A stretch of DNA of 39,412 nucleotides from Bacillota bacterium. GTDB taxonomy: Bacteria; Bacillota; Limnochordia; Darwinibacteriales; Darwinibacteriaceae. The stretch is taken from assembly GCA_012521295.1 (NCBI GenBank), contig JAAYMS010000116.1, forward strand, positions 1-39,412, in the 5' to 3' direction. Of this stretch, positions 13,909 to 21,551 are shown in pieces (the stretch's first letter is position 1; every line of letters begins with the position of its first letter). The position numbers and the translations under genes were made by a program. Under the pieces are notes generated by a model. That model did not search any database and was not told the DNA's origin. It saw only the letters and a program-made list of their open reading frames with translations.

Positions 13909-15571
13909 GCTTTGGAGCCTGTACAAGGTCCTCCTGAACGTGCAGTACAATTGGTCAGCGATGAAATATACATACCTGAGAAAACGTCAGCGGTTGTGGG
14001 AGCCCATTTTGGTAATTGTCGGGCTTGCTCCTGTGGCGGTGCTTTGGCTTACGGGGATTACGTGGTTTTCAGAGACACTGTACCGTTCAGGAATGATGCT
14101 CGCACAGCCGCATGTATTATTGGCTGTCATGGCTCTAGGAGCTCAGATTTTTACTCTGTTTATGGGCGTTGTCTATGTTTTGAGCGGATTCTATTTCAGT
14201 GAGGATCTGAAGTTCCTCATCGCGCTCCCGTACAAACCTTGGGAGCTGTTGGTAGCGAAACTACTGGTCATTATGACGGGCCAGTACATTCCGATCTTAC
14301 TGACGTTTGTACCTGCCCTGGTGGTTTACGGCCGAGAAGCCCAGGTGGGTGTATCTTTCTGGCTGGCGAGCATTCCTGTTGTGTTGGCGATGCCGGTACT
14401 ACCCCTAATTGTTGCCACTATTCTCAGCATCTTTCTGATGCGGGTAGTCAACATGAGTAAACGCCGTGACCTGTGGGCCGTAATTGGTGGGTTTGCACTG
14501 ACGCTGTTCATCGTGGGCGCTCAGCTCTACATGCAGCTGTCCTTCGGTGATACTCACCCTGAAGAGCTTATGCGGCAGATTATGCAGCAGGCCGATGGGG
14601 TCGTTAACCTCTTGAGCCGCTATTTTCCACCGAGTGTATGGGCTGCTAAAGCTTTGGCTTATGCACATCAGCCCTCTGGTCTGGTCAACCTGGTGCTGTT
14701 TCTTGCTTCTGCGGTGGCGGGCGGAGCGGTTCTCTTGCTCTTGGCCGACCGGGTATTTTATCGTGGAGTAGTTTCGGGGCTAGAAGGCCGGCGGGGTACG
14801 AGGGGCCATTCGGTGAGTGAAGGAGCCGTGAGAGAACGCCCGCTCCTTTGGACATTAGCCCTCACAGAAATGCGCCTCTTCTTGCGCAATCCGAGTTTTG
14901 TCCTGAACGGTCTGATCGGCTATATCCTATTTCCTGTGCTGGTGGTAGTACCTCTGCTAGCGCCGCAGGCAGAGCTGGATAACCCATTCGCGTTCCTAAT
15001 GGAGCTGGTTAGTTTTGAGCTGATAGTGGGCGTGGCGGCCTTGTTCTTTGTGATCATGTCTGCTATGTCGATGATACCGGCTACAACGATCTCTCGAGAA
15101 GGGAAGTATTTGTGGTTTCCCCGGACACTGCCTATTCCTATCGGGACGCTGCTGGCTGGACGCGTTTTAGCCGCACAGGTCATCAACATTGCCGGGTCCA
15201 CTCTATCGGTGGCACTGATTAGTCTTGTGATAGGCTTTCCGTGGGAAGCTGCAGCTTTGGGGACTCTCTTGGGAGCGCTTCTCTCAACCGGTTTTGCGGG
15301 TCTCTTGACAATTCTCGATCTGGCTCGTCCAATGCTGAATTGGACGAATCCGGTACGAGCGGTGAAGTCGAATTTGAATTCGGTGATTGCCTTAGCGCTT
15401 GCTGTAGGCATAGGTGCGGCTCTCGGCAGCGCAATGTATTGGCTGGTACGATCAGGTTATGCTGCACTTGTCTATGTGGAGTTCATCTTGGGCAGCATCT
15501 GCTTGTACGGCCTCTATAAACTGCTGGTGCAGAACTATGCGGTCAGCCGCTGGCAAAGGATTGATGATTGA
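13901..15571 (+). CDS. ABC exporter membrane subunit, large ABC-2-type permease
   Basis: A 556-residue polytopic protein with about a dozen hydrophobic segments in two clusters (from about 45 to 290, and from about 325 to the end) separated by a basic linker (GLEGRRGTRGH). It lacks any ATPase motif and is preceded by an exporter ATPase that it overlaps by eight bases, so it is the transmembrane subunit. Segments such as YFSEDLKFLIALPYKPWELLVAKLL and TTISREGKYLWFPRTLPIPIGTLLAGR resemble the cytoplasmic-facing motifs of large Firmicutes ABC-2 permeases (bacitracin/multidrug or 'putative ABC exporter' group). Start ATG 13901 is nine bases after GGAGGAGG. The substrate is unknown. Confidence 0.82.
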   Translation: MNRLWSLYKVLLNVQYNWSAMKYTYLRKRQRLWEPILVIVGLAPVAVLWLTGITWFSETLYRSGMMLAQPHVLLAVMALGAQIFTLFMGVVYVLSGFYFSEDLKFLIALPYKPWELLVAKLLVIMTGQYIPILLTFVPALVVYGREAQVGVSFWLASIPVVLAMPVLPLIVATILSIFLMRVVNMSKRRDLWAVIGGFALTLFIVGAQLYMQLSFGDTHPEELMRQIMQQADGVVNLLSRYFPPSVWAAKALAYAHQPSGLVNLVLFLASAVAGGAVLLLLADRVFYRGVVSGLEGRRGTRGHSVSEGAVRERPLLWTLALTEMRLFLRNPSFVLNGLIGYILFPVLVVVPLLAPQAELDNPFAFLMELVSFELIVGVAALFFVIMSAMSMIPATTISREGKYLWFPRTLPIPIGTLLAGRVLAAQVINIAGSTLSVALISLVIGFPWEAAALGTLLGALLSTGFAGLLTILDLARPMLNWTNPVRAVKSNLNSVIALALAVGIGAALGSAMYWLVRSGYAALVYVEFILGSICLYGLYKLLVQNYAVSRWQRIDD

Positions 15572-16809
15572 TGGATTGGCTGCAGAATCAGACGGTGCGG
15601 GAGCTGCTGCTTCTCTTGTTTCTTGGTGCAATCAGCAGCATTGTCTATCAAGTTGTGCGCCGCTATGTGATCAAGCTGCTCCACAAGTTCTTTCTCAAGA
15701 CGCGCATTAGATGGGATCAAATACTTATTGAAGAAGGGGTACTGCAGAGTGCAGCGTTGCTGATACCGGTCTTCATTATGGCCCAGGGTCTTCCCTTTCT
15801 TGAGGTCTCAGCGAGTTTCGCAGCACTCCTATTGCGTTTGTGGACCTTGGTCATAGCGGTGATCACATTCCACCGGCTGTTGAATGTTGTCGTGGCAGTG
15901 TACAATACCTTTCCCATTGCTCAGCGGGTTTCGATTAAAGGATACGTACAGGTTGTTCAAATCGCTGTTATTGTCTTTGCTGCTGTCTTAGGAATCTCAA
16001 TCTTGGTTGGCCAGCCTCCCTGGGCTATCTTAGGCGGTTTGGGAGCTCTTAGTGCAGTTCTTATTCTAGTCTTTCAGGACACCATCCTCGGTTTTGTGGC
16101 AGGCATCCAACTCACCATGAATGATCAGATTCGTGTGGGGGATTGGATTGAGATGCCCACTTACGGAGCCGATGGTTTTGTTGAAGAAGTAGCGCTGCAC
16201 ACCGTAAAGGTCCGCAACTGGGACAAGTCCATGAGCACCATCCCCACACACAAGCTGGTCGGAGATTCGTTCAAGAACTGGCGTTTCATGTTTGAGTCAG
16301 GTGGGCGGCGTATCAAGCGTTCGATTATGATCGATCAAACGAGCGTCAAGTTTATGGACGAGAAGATGCTCGAACGGCTTTGGAAAATCCAGCTGCTGCA
16401 GCCCTATTTAGAACAACGTACAAGGGAGATCGAGGAGTTTAACCGTAAGCACAACATTGATACATCGTCTTTGGCAAACGGGCGCCATATGACAAATCTG
16501 GGTACTTTCCGGGCTTATCTGACTGCTTATCTGCGCAGCCATCCTAAAGTACACCAGGAGATGGTTATCATGGTGCGCCAGCTGCAGCCGACGCCAGAAG
16601 GGCTTCCCATGGAAATCTACTGTTTTACAAATGATGTGGCTTGGGTGAACTATGAAAGCATCCAAGCTGATATCTTCGATCATATTCTGGCTGTAATTCC
16701 CGAGTTTGAGCTTAGGGTATTCCAGAAGCCGAGCAGTCATGATCTTGTGCGAGCGGCGAGTACTCTTGCCAAGCTGGTTTATAAGGAAGAACAAGAAAGG
16801 ATGACATAA
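15571..16809 (+). CDS. MscS-family mechanosensitive ion channel (YbdG-like)
   Basis: A 412-residue membrane protein. After several helices, the pore-lining TM3 and beta domain of MscS are clear: ILGGLGALSAVLILVFQDTILGFVAGIQLTMNDQIRVGDWIEMPTYGADGFVEEVALHTVKVRNWDKSMSTIPTHKLV. The long SFKNWRFMFESGGRRIKRSIMIDQTSVKFM region is typical of the YbdG group rather than E. coli MscS proper. Such channels open under hypo-osmotic stress. ATG 15571 overlaps the exporter's TGA (TGATG), so translation is coupled; a TTG three bases earlier is also possible. The stop overlaps the ATG of the nuclease gene (TAATG), an unusual neighbour for a channel. Confidence 0.92.
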   Translation: MDWLQNQTVRELLLLLFLGAISSIVYQVVRRYVIKLLHKFFLKTRIRWDQILIEEGVLQSAALLIPVFIMAQGLPFLEVSASFAALLLRLWTLVIAVITFHRLLNVVVAVYNTFPIAQRVSIKGYVQVVQIAVIVFAAVLGISILVGQPPWAILGGLGALSAVLILVFQDTILGFVAGIQLTMNDQIRVGDWIEMPTYGADGFVEEVALHTVKVRNWDKSMSTIPTHKLVGDSFKNWRFMFESGGRRIKRSIMIDQTSVKFMDEKMLERLWKIQLLQPYLEQRTREIEEFNRKHNIDTSSLANGRHMTNLGTFRAYLTAYLRSHPKVHQEMVIMVRQLQPTPEGLPMEIYCFTNDVAWVNYESIQADIFDHILAVIPEFELRVFQKPSSHDLVRAASTLAKLVYKEEQERMT

Positions 16810-17768
16810 TGGCTTATGTACGGCGGGAGTATCCGCGGTGGTCATGGTCTTTCTCACGGCAGCAGACCTTTGAGGACTGCCGGAGGATGTATTACTATCA
16901 GTATTACGGTTCCCATAGCGGTTGGGAGATAAATGCACCACCAGAAGCAGCTCTTGCTTATCGGCTGAAGAAGTTGGTTAACCTGTACACTGTACTAGGC
17001 GATGCAGTTCATCAAGCGGCTCAACTGGCTGTAGAACGGCTGGCAATGGGTAGGCCTCTGGTAGGTGCTGCTGAGATTGAGGAGCGCATCCGCCAACAAC
17101 TGCGCAGTGTGTGGCGCTCATCGCAGAGCAATCGGGCATTGTTCGTGCAGCACCCGAATCGGGTTCCCATGCTGCATGAGTTTTATTATGGTTATGGGCC
17201 CAGCGATGAGTTGGTAGAAAAAATAAACGAGCGCATCACACTGTGCGCTCATAACTTGGCTAGCTCTCCAATTCTGAGAGAAATCGGCGAAGGCGGAGGG
17301 GAAGTACTTTCCTGTGAGCAGTTTGACACCTTTGAGCTGGAAGGGACGCCTGTCTATGCAGTACCTGATCTGATCTACCGGCGTACTGATGGGGGACTCC
17401 TGATTGTGGATTGGAAGACAGGCCGTCAAGACGAGCAAAACCTGGAGCAGGTAGCATTATATGGTTACTATGCTCAGGAAAAATTCGATGTTCCCGCTGA
17501 TCAGATTACCATACGATTGGAGTATCTAGAGGCCGGAACAGGAGTCGAGCTGACTCTCAGCGATGAGATGCTAGCAGAAGTCAAAGCAAAGGCCGTAAGT
17601 GGGATGATAGAAATGCGCAGTTATCTTGATGATGCCGAACTTAATCGGGCTAAGCCGAGGGAAGCGTTTCCCCTAACACCTTATCGGCAGCAATGCCTTC
17701 GCTGCAATTATCTCGAGTTGTGTGCTCCCGAACTAGGTCTTGATCTAACGGAGATTTCAGGCGGTTAG
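16809..17768 (+). CDS. Stand-alone Fe-S PD-(D/E)XK nuclease, Cas4/AddB/RecB-like
   Basis: A 319-residue predicted DNA nuclease. The N-terminus SFSRQQTFEDCRRMYYYQYYG is the Cas4/AddB-type opening with Cys24. The nuclease core shows His68 (GDAVHQA), Asp187 (AVPDLIY), Asp201 and Lys203 (VDWKTG), and Q214-x3-Y218. The C-terminus has C296-x2-C299-x5-C305. Cys24 and these three would ligate a 4Fe-4S cluster, as in Cas4 and AddB. No helicase domain is present and there are no cas genes around it. ATG 16809 overlaps the MscS stop (TAATG), so it is coupled to a channel and an exporter. Role unknown: DNA repair/resection or a defence-like function are guesses. Its end overlaps the convergent nucleotidase by 12 bases. 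Confidence 0.9.
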   Translation: MAYVRREYPRWSWSFSRQQTFEDCRRMYYYQYYGSHSGWEINAPPEAALAYRLKKLVNLYTVLGDAVHQAAQLAVERLAMGRPLVGAAEIEERIRQQLRSVWRSSQSNRALFVQHPNRVPMLHEFYYGYGPSDELVEKINERITLCAHNLASSPILREIGEGGGEVLSCEQFDTFELEGTPVYAVPDLIYRRTDGGLLIVDWKTGRQDEQNLEQVALYGYYAQEKFDVPADQITIRLEYLEAGTGVELTLSDEMLAEVKAKAVSGMIEMRSYLDDAELNRAKPREAFPLTPYRQQCLRCNYLELCAPELGLDLTEISGG

Positions 17769-18335
17769 CGCGGCTATATGCTGCGCTATTTCCAACCAGT
17801 TGTAAACCCGGATGATCTGTGGTGGGCAGGATTGTTCCCGGTTGTGCGATGTGTGATACAGGAGAGTCCGTATTCCTCTGCCAGCCACATCAGTACAGTT
17901 CTTGAAGTGATCGTCCACAAACAGCTGTACCCCGAGCTGCTCACATTTTTGACCCTTAGAATAAGACTGGTCTTCACTTGGGCTCATATGCAGATCAGTG
18001 TACGGAATCTTGTGGCGGCGCAGCCAATCTTCGGTGACTTCCCGATAAGGCTCACTGCGAGCTGTGATCAACTGGACTTCGTGCCCACGGTCCATCAGCC
18101 GTGTTAAGACCTCTACACATCCTTGTCTGGGGCTCACAATCTCCATGATCATCGCGGTTTCTCGCACCAAGAACGGTTCTAGTTCTTCTTTAGCAATTCC
18201 AAGTGCCTCATCAATGTAAAAGGAATGTTTTAGGATGGGCCGATTGAAGAAGGCGCTGGCCCGCTCCAACCAGAGGTTGCTCTGACCATTGTCATCATCG
18301 GTAAGAACACCATCGATGTCGAATCCAAAGACCAA
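17757..18335 (-). CDS. HAD-fold 5'-nucleotidase, NT5C/YqfW-like
   Basis: A small HAD-superfamily protein of about 192-195 residues. Motif I is FGFDIDGVLTDDD, motif II VQLITARSE, and motif III/IV FVDDHFKNC. This combination and length match the NT5C (deoxyribonucleotidase-like) and B. subtilis YqfW-type group, which may trim nucleotide pools. The track begins at TTG 18335, 17 bases from the only ribosome site. Three codons earlier, ATT 18344-18342 lies eight bases from a perfect AAAGGAGG and would give MSKLVFGFDIDG-like protein (first residue plus SKLV), so the true start is probably ATT. Downstream it overlaps the nuclease gene tail to tail. It may be co-transcribed with the methyltransferase gene upstream. 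Confidence 0.82.
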   Translation of the reverse strand: MVFGFDIDGVLTDDDNGQSNLWLERASAFFNRPILKHSFYIDEALGIAKEELEPFLVRETAMIMEIVSPRQGCVEVLTRLMDRGHEVQLITARSEPYREVTEDWLRRHKIPYTDLHMSPSEDQSYSKGQKCEQLGVQLFVDDHFKNCTDVAGRGIRTLLYHTSHNREQSCPPQIIRVYNWLEIAQHIAALTA

Positions 18336-18374
18336 TTTAGAAATCGAAAAAACCTCCTTTAAGATTGCTGTATC

Positions 18375-18872
18375 CTATGCATGATGCATTGGGGGAGAGA
18401 GGGCCCCCTCTAGTTCGAGTAAGAATCTCTTCACATTAAGCCCACCACTAAAGCCTCCCAATCCAGATGCACCGACCACGCGATGGCAGGGTACGATAAT
18501 TGCGATGGGATTTGCGCCAATTGCGTTCCCGACAGCACGGTAGCCCCTGCACCTGCATTTTTCGCCAATATCTTTGTATGTGGCTGTTGTTCCATAGGGG
18601 ATTTCAAGGAGTGCCCCCCAAACCCGTCTCTGAAAGTCGGTACCAATCAGCTCCAGATCCCATTTTAGTGGAACGCGTTTGCCACGGAAATAGGCATCCA
18701 ACTCGCGTGCCAGTTCCTGGGGAAGGGGTTTTTCATCTGGAAGTGCTTCCCTAAGAACCGACTTCATCCATATAGACGCGGATTCCTCCGTAAACGAAAG
18801 ATTGATCAGCCTCTCATTTCGGAAAATAAGATGTAGAGTGCCAATGGGGCTTTGGTATTTTGCGCTGTACAA
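18375..18872 (-). CDS. ogt: Methylated-DNA--protein-cysteine methyltransferase (Ogt type)
   Basis: Suicide DNA-repair protein that removes methyl groups from O6-methylguanine. The active-site loop IIVPCHRVVGASG has the acceptor Cys129, FQRRVW precedes the DNA-binding helix, and YRAVGNAIGANP is the recognition helix with its arginine finger region. The C-terminal GGFSGGLNVKRFLLELEG is standard. I start at TTG 18872 because GAAAGGG lies nine bases upstream and the protein then begins MYSAKYQSPIGTLHLIF, the normal N-terminus, with a normal 165 residues. The track extends to 18920 (ATG at 18917), adding a 15-17 residue leader with a weak ribosome site; I cannot exclude it. The neighbouring nucleotidase fits nucleotide/DNA quality control. 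Confidence 0.92.
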   Translation of the reverse strand: MYSAKYQSPIGTLHLIFRNERLINLSFTEESASIWMKSVLREALPDEKPLPQELARELDAYFRGKRVPLKWDLELIGTDFQRRVWGALLEIPYGTTATYKDIGEKCRCRGYRAVGNAIGANPIAIIVPCHRVVGASGLGGFSGGLNVKRFLLELEGALSPPMHHA

Positions 18873-18929
18873 TGAAGAGCACCCTTTCTCAAAAATGCAT
18901 GGAGTGATCTTTCGCATCAACGTTGGTTA

Positions 18930-18955
18930 AATCCTGCTCGGAGCAGTGCAGGATT
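18930..18955. repeat. Inverted repeat between ogt and the MATE gene
   Basis: AATCCTGC and GCAGGATT (8 bases, exact, 10-base spacer) enclose a second nested repeat, TGCTC-G-GAGCA. The element lies in the divergent region between the methyltransferase and MATE exporter genes and could be an operator or an RNA hairpin in a leader. No nearby regulator gene is evident. Confidence 0.4.
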
Positions 18956-18972
18956 AGAATCATATCCTGTCG

Positions 18973-18990
18973 AATCATGGGGGAATGATT
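18973..18990. promoter_or_regulatory. Second inverted repeat upstream of the MATE gene
   Basis: AATCAT-GGGGGA-ATGATT is an exact 6-base inverted repeat with a 6-base spacer ending just before the GGAGGAAGG ribosome site of the MATE gene. Its place in the leader would let a bound repressor or folded RNA affect expression. Short enough to arise by chance. Confidence 0.3.
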
Positions 18991-19004
18991 GGAGGAAGGC
19001 GACG

Positions 19005-20378
19005 ATGGAACCACAGATGAACACGAGTCTTGCGCTAGAAAACAGCTCCACAGCGATGCGGCAGAAAGTGCTTCGCTTAGCTGGACCCGCGATAGTAGAG
19101 AATCTTCTTCATTCTATGGTCGGTATCATTGACACGGCCATGGTTGGACGGCTTGGTGCTTATGCCCTTGCTGCTGTAGGGCTAGCAAATCAGATTTTTA
19201 ATATCAGCCTCACGGTATTTGCTGCGCTTGCCACAGGCAGCACTGCTCTGGTAGCTCGCTTTATTGGAGCCCATGATGAGGAAGAGGCGGCGGAAGTAAC
19301 GCGTCAGTCCCTTGTTATGGGCTTGGTCTTAGCTGGAACCATACTAGCAGTTCTTGTTGCACTTGGCCCAGCTATTCTGCGCCTGTTGTTTCGGAGGTCA
19401 GAAGAGGCAGTCATATATCATGGTGGGCAGTATGTAAGGATTGTGGCATCAGCTCTCATTTTTAACTTTATTTTGATCATCATCAACGCTGTTCTGAGGG
19501 GTGCCGGAGATACCCAGACGCCCATGCGCATTACAGCGCTGGTGAATGTCACGAACATCATCCTCAACGCGCTTTTGATATATGGCCTTGGCCCATTACC
19601 CAGACTAGGTGTGGCTGGTGCAGCTATTGCTACAGCGATATCACAGTCTCTAGGAGGAGTGCTGGCGCTCTGCATACTGTTTAGAAATGAGCTTCTGCGA
19701 GTCAGGATCACGGATTCTTTTCGGCCGAATATGACAATGATCAAGCGGATCATGAACATCGGTGTTCCAGCGGGATTTGAACAGGGGATTATGCGAGTCG
19801 CCCAGCTAGTGTATACTATGGTTGTTTCCTCGCTGGGTACAGTAGCATATGCGGCACATCAAGTGGCTTTGAACGCCGAATCTCTGTCGTTTATGCCTGG
19901 GGCTGGTTTTGCAGTAGCGGCCACAACCTTAGTGGGGCAGAGTTTGGGAGCAGATCGGCCCGATGAAGCAGAAAGATCGGGGTACACTTCACGTAGTTTG
20001 GCCGTCATTGTCATGTCTATAATGGGCGTTGTTTTCTTTTTCTTTCCGAGCCCAATTGTCAAGGTTTTCTCCGATGACCCGGGTGTCATCGATTTAGCTA
20101 CTGGCTGCCTGCGCTTAGTAGCGATCTCCCAGCCCGCCCTTGCTACCATTATGGTGTTGGCAGGGGGGCTGAGGGGAGCGGGCGATACCAGAGCGATTGT
20201 CAAGATTACTCTGCTCGGTTTCATTGTCGTGCGGTTAGGGACTTCATACCTATTGGCGATAGCCTTGAATATGGGCCTCATTGGAGCCTGGATTGGCATG
20301 GTTGTTGATTTGTTCTTCAGGGCTTTTTTGGTGAACCGGCACTTCAAGAGCGGCCAATGGAAACTGATTAGAGTGTAA
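19005..20378 (+). CDS. MATE-family multidrug/cation efflux transporter
   Basis: A 457-residue polytopic membrane exporter of the MATE (NorM/DinF-like) family, which uses Na+ or H+ gradients to expel drugs or metabolites. The first repeat begins LRLAGPAIVENLLHSMVGIIDTAMVGRLGAYALAAVGLANQ and the second GVPAGFEQGIMRVAQLVYTMVVSSLGTVAYAAHQVALNAESLSFMPGAGFAVAATTLVGQSLGA. Both show the family's A-x-V-G-x-(A/S)-x-Q and G-x-A-x-A-x-(T/S)-x-V-G-Q patterns. ATG 19005 follows GGAGGAAGG. It is 13 bases upstream of the Fe-alcohol dehydrogenase, probably one transcript. Substrate cannot be inferred; the two inverted repeats upstream suggest regulation. Confidence 0.94.
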   Translation: MEPQMNTSLALENSSTAMRQKVLRLAGPAIVENLLHSMVGIIDTAMVGRLGAYALAAVGLANQIFNISLTVFAALATGSTALVARFIGAHDEEEAAEVTRQSLVMGLVLAGTILAVLVALGPAILRLLFRRSEEAVIYHGGQYVRIVASALIFNFILIIINAVLRGAGDTQTPMRITALVNVTNIILNALLIYGLGPLPRLGVAGAAIATAISQSLGGVLALCILFRNELLRVRITDSFRPNMTMIKRIMNIGVPAGFEQGIMRVAQLVYTMVVSSLGTVAYAAHQVALNAESLSFMPGAGFAVAATTLVGQSLGADRPDEAERSGYTSRSLAVIVMSIMGVVFFFFPSPIVKVFSDDPGVIDLATGCLRLVAISQPALATIMVLAGGLRGAGDTRAIVKITLLGFIVVRLGTSYLLAIALNMGLIGAWIGMVVDLFFRAFLVNRHFKSGQWKLIRV

Positions 20379-20391
20379 GGGAGGTTGACCT

Positions 20392-21498
20392 ATGCAGGGG
20401 ATGTTTTCTTTCTTTATGCCCACCAAGGTCTTCTTTGGTACAGGTTGCGTGAAAGATAGACGCGCCAATTGGATCATGGGGAAGAAGGCTCTGATCGTGA
20501 CGGGACGCCATTCAGCGAAGGCGAGTGGCGCCCTCGATGATGTCATAGCTAGTCTCCCCGTTGAATACGTCGTTTTCGATGAGGTAGAGAATAACCCCTC
20601 TCTAGAAACGGTTTCTCAAGGAGGAAAGATCGCGCGGGAAGAAGGCTGTGACTTCGTGGTGGCCATTGGTGGTGGGTCACCGCTTGATGCGGCCAAAGCC
20701 ATCGCGGTGTTGGCTGTCAATGACGTGCTGCCACTCAGCCTCTATGAGCGCGGTTGGGAAAAGCCTGCGCTGCCTATTGCCGCTATTCCCACCACGGCAG
20801 GAACAGGAAGTGAAGTTACACAATATGCTGTCCTGACGGTGGACCGGGATCAGACAAAACGAAGCATCAGCGGTGATGATTTGTTCCCGAAGTTTGCGCT
20901 GCTCGATCCCGCTTATACAGAATCACTTAGCCCTGCGGTAACGATTGATACAGCTGTCGACGCTTTATCTCACTTGATAGAAGGCTTTCTATCTGTACGT
21001 GCTAATCAGGTCAGCAGCGGCCTGGCAGTGCAGGGTATGCGCATCTGGGGCAGGTGTATTCCCGCACTGCGCAGCCGTGTCTTTGATTCAACTGTACGCT
21101 CTGAGCTCTTGATTGCATCGGCATTGGGAGGAATGACGATCGCCCAGACGGGCACAACCTTGGTGCATGCCCTTGGGTATCCTTTGACTTATTTCCACGA
21201 TGTACCCCACGGCAGAGCGAATGGGATCTTGTTTGCGGCATATCTGCGGTACATCAACCAAGTTGCTCCGCAGAAGATCGGGGAAATCTTGAAGAACCTT
21301 GGGCTTACCAGCTTAAATGAGTTCCAACAGCTGATGGACGAGTTCTTTGGTGAACATATTGCTGAACTAGATATCGATGAGATTAGCATTGCTGCTTGGG
21401 TACAGAAGGCCGCTTCTGCCAAGAATGTGGCTAACTCTATCGGAAATCCCGGCCCCCGCATTTTAGAAGGGATTCTTCGTGATAGTCTGTTGAGATAA
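20392..21498 (+). CDS. Iron-dependent alcohol dehydrogenase (group III)
   Basis: A 368-residue NAD(P)H-dependent alcohol/aldehyde oxidoreductase. The nucleotide-binding GGGSPLDAAKAIAV (93-106) and TTAGTGSEVTQYAVLT (134-149) are diagnostic. Metal ligands are all present: Asp190 and His194 (DALSHLIEG), His259 (LVHALGYPL) and His273 (DVPHGRANG). Related enzymes include butanol and 1,3-propanediol dehydrogenases, so it likely recycles NADH in fermentation; the exact substrate is not visible. ATG 20392 follows GGGAGG. It closes the MATE transcript and ends at a strong bidirectional terminator. Confidence 0.94.
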   Translation: MQGMFSFFMPTKVFFGTGCVKDRRANWIMGKKALIVTGRHSAKASGALDDVIASLPVEYVVFDEVENNPSLETVSQGGKIAREEGCDFVVAIGGGSPLDAAKAIAVLAVNDVLPLSLYERGWEKPALPIAAIPTTAGTGSEVTQYAVLTVDRDQTKRSISGDDLFPKFALLDPAYTESLSPAVTIDTAVDALSHLIEGFLSVRANQVSSGLAVQGMRIWGRCIPALRSRVFDSTVRSELLIASALGGMTIAQTGTTLVHALGYPLTYFHDVPHGRANGILFAAYLRYINQVAPQKIGEILKNLGLTSLNEFQQLMDEFFGEHIAELDIDEISIAAWVQKAASAKNVANSIGNPGPRILEGILRDSLLR

Positions 21499-21502
21499 AA
21501 AT

Positions 21503-21542
21503 GGGGCATGCCGCCCCGAATTCAAGCGGCCGTGCCCCTTTT
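21503..21542. terminator. Bidirectional intrinsic terminator
   Basis: GGGGCATGCCGC and GCGGCCGTGCCCC pair as six plus five base pairs with a small internal bulge, followed rightward by CTTTT and leftward (other strand) by an ATTTTTATC tract. It lies between the convergent Fe-dehydrogenase and M20 peptidase genes and serves both. Confidence 0.85.
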
Positions 21543-21551
21543 GATTAACAA

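Noticed and set aside
16809-17768. Cas4-like nuclease as part of a CRISPR-Cas locus
   Set aside because: No cas1, cas2, effector gene or repeat-spacer array is visible anywhere in the window; the protein is better called a stand-alone Fe-S RecB-family nuclease.
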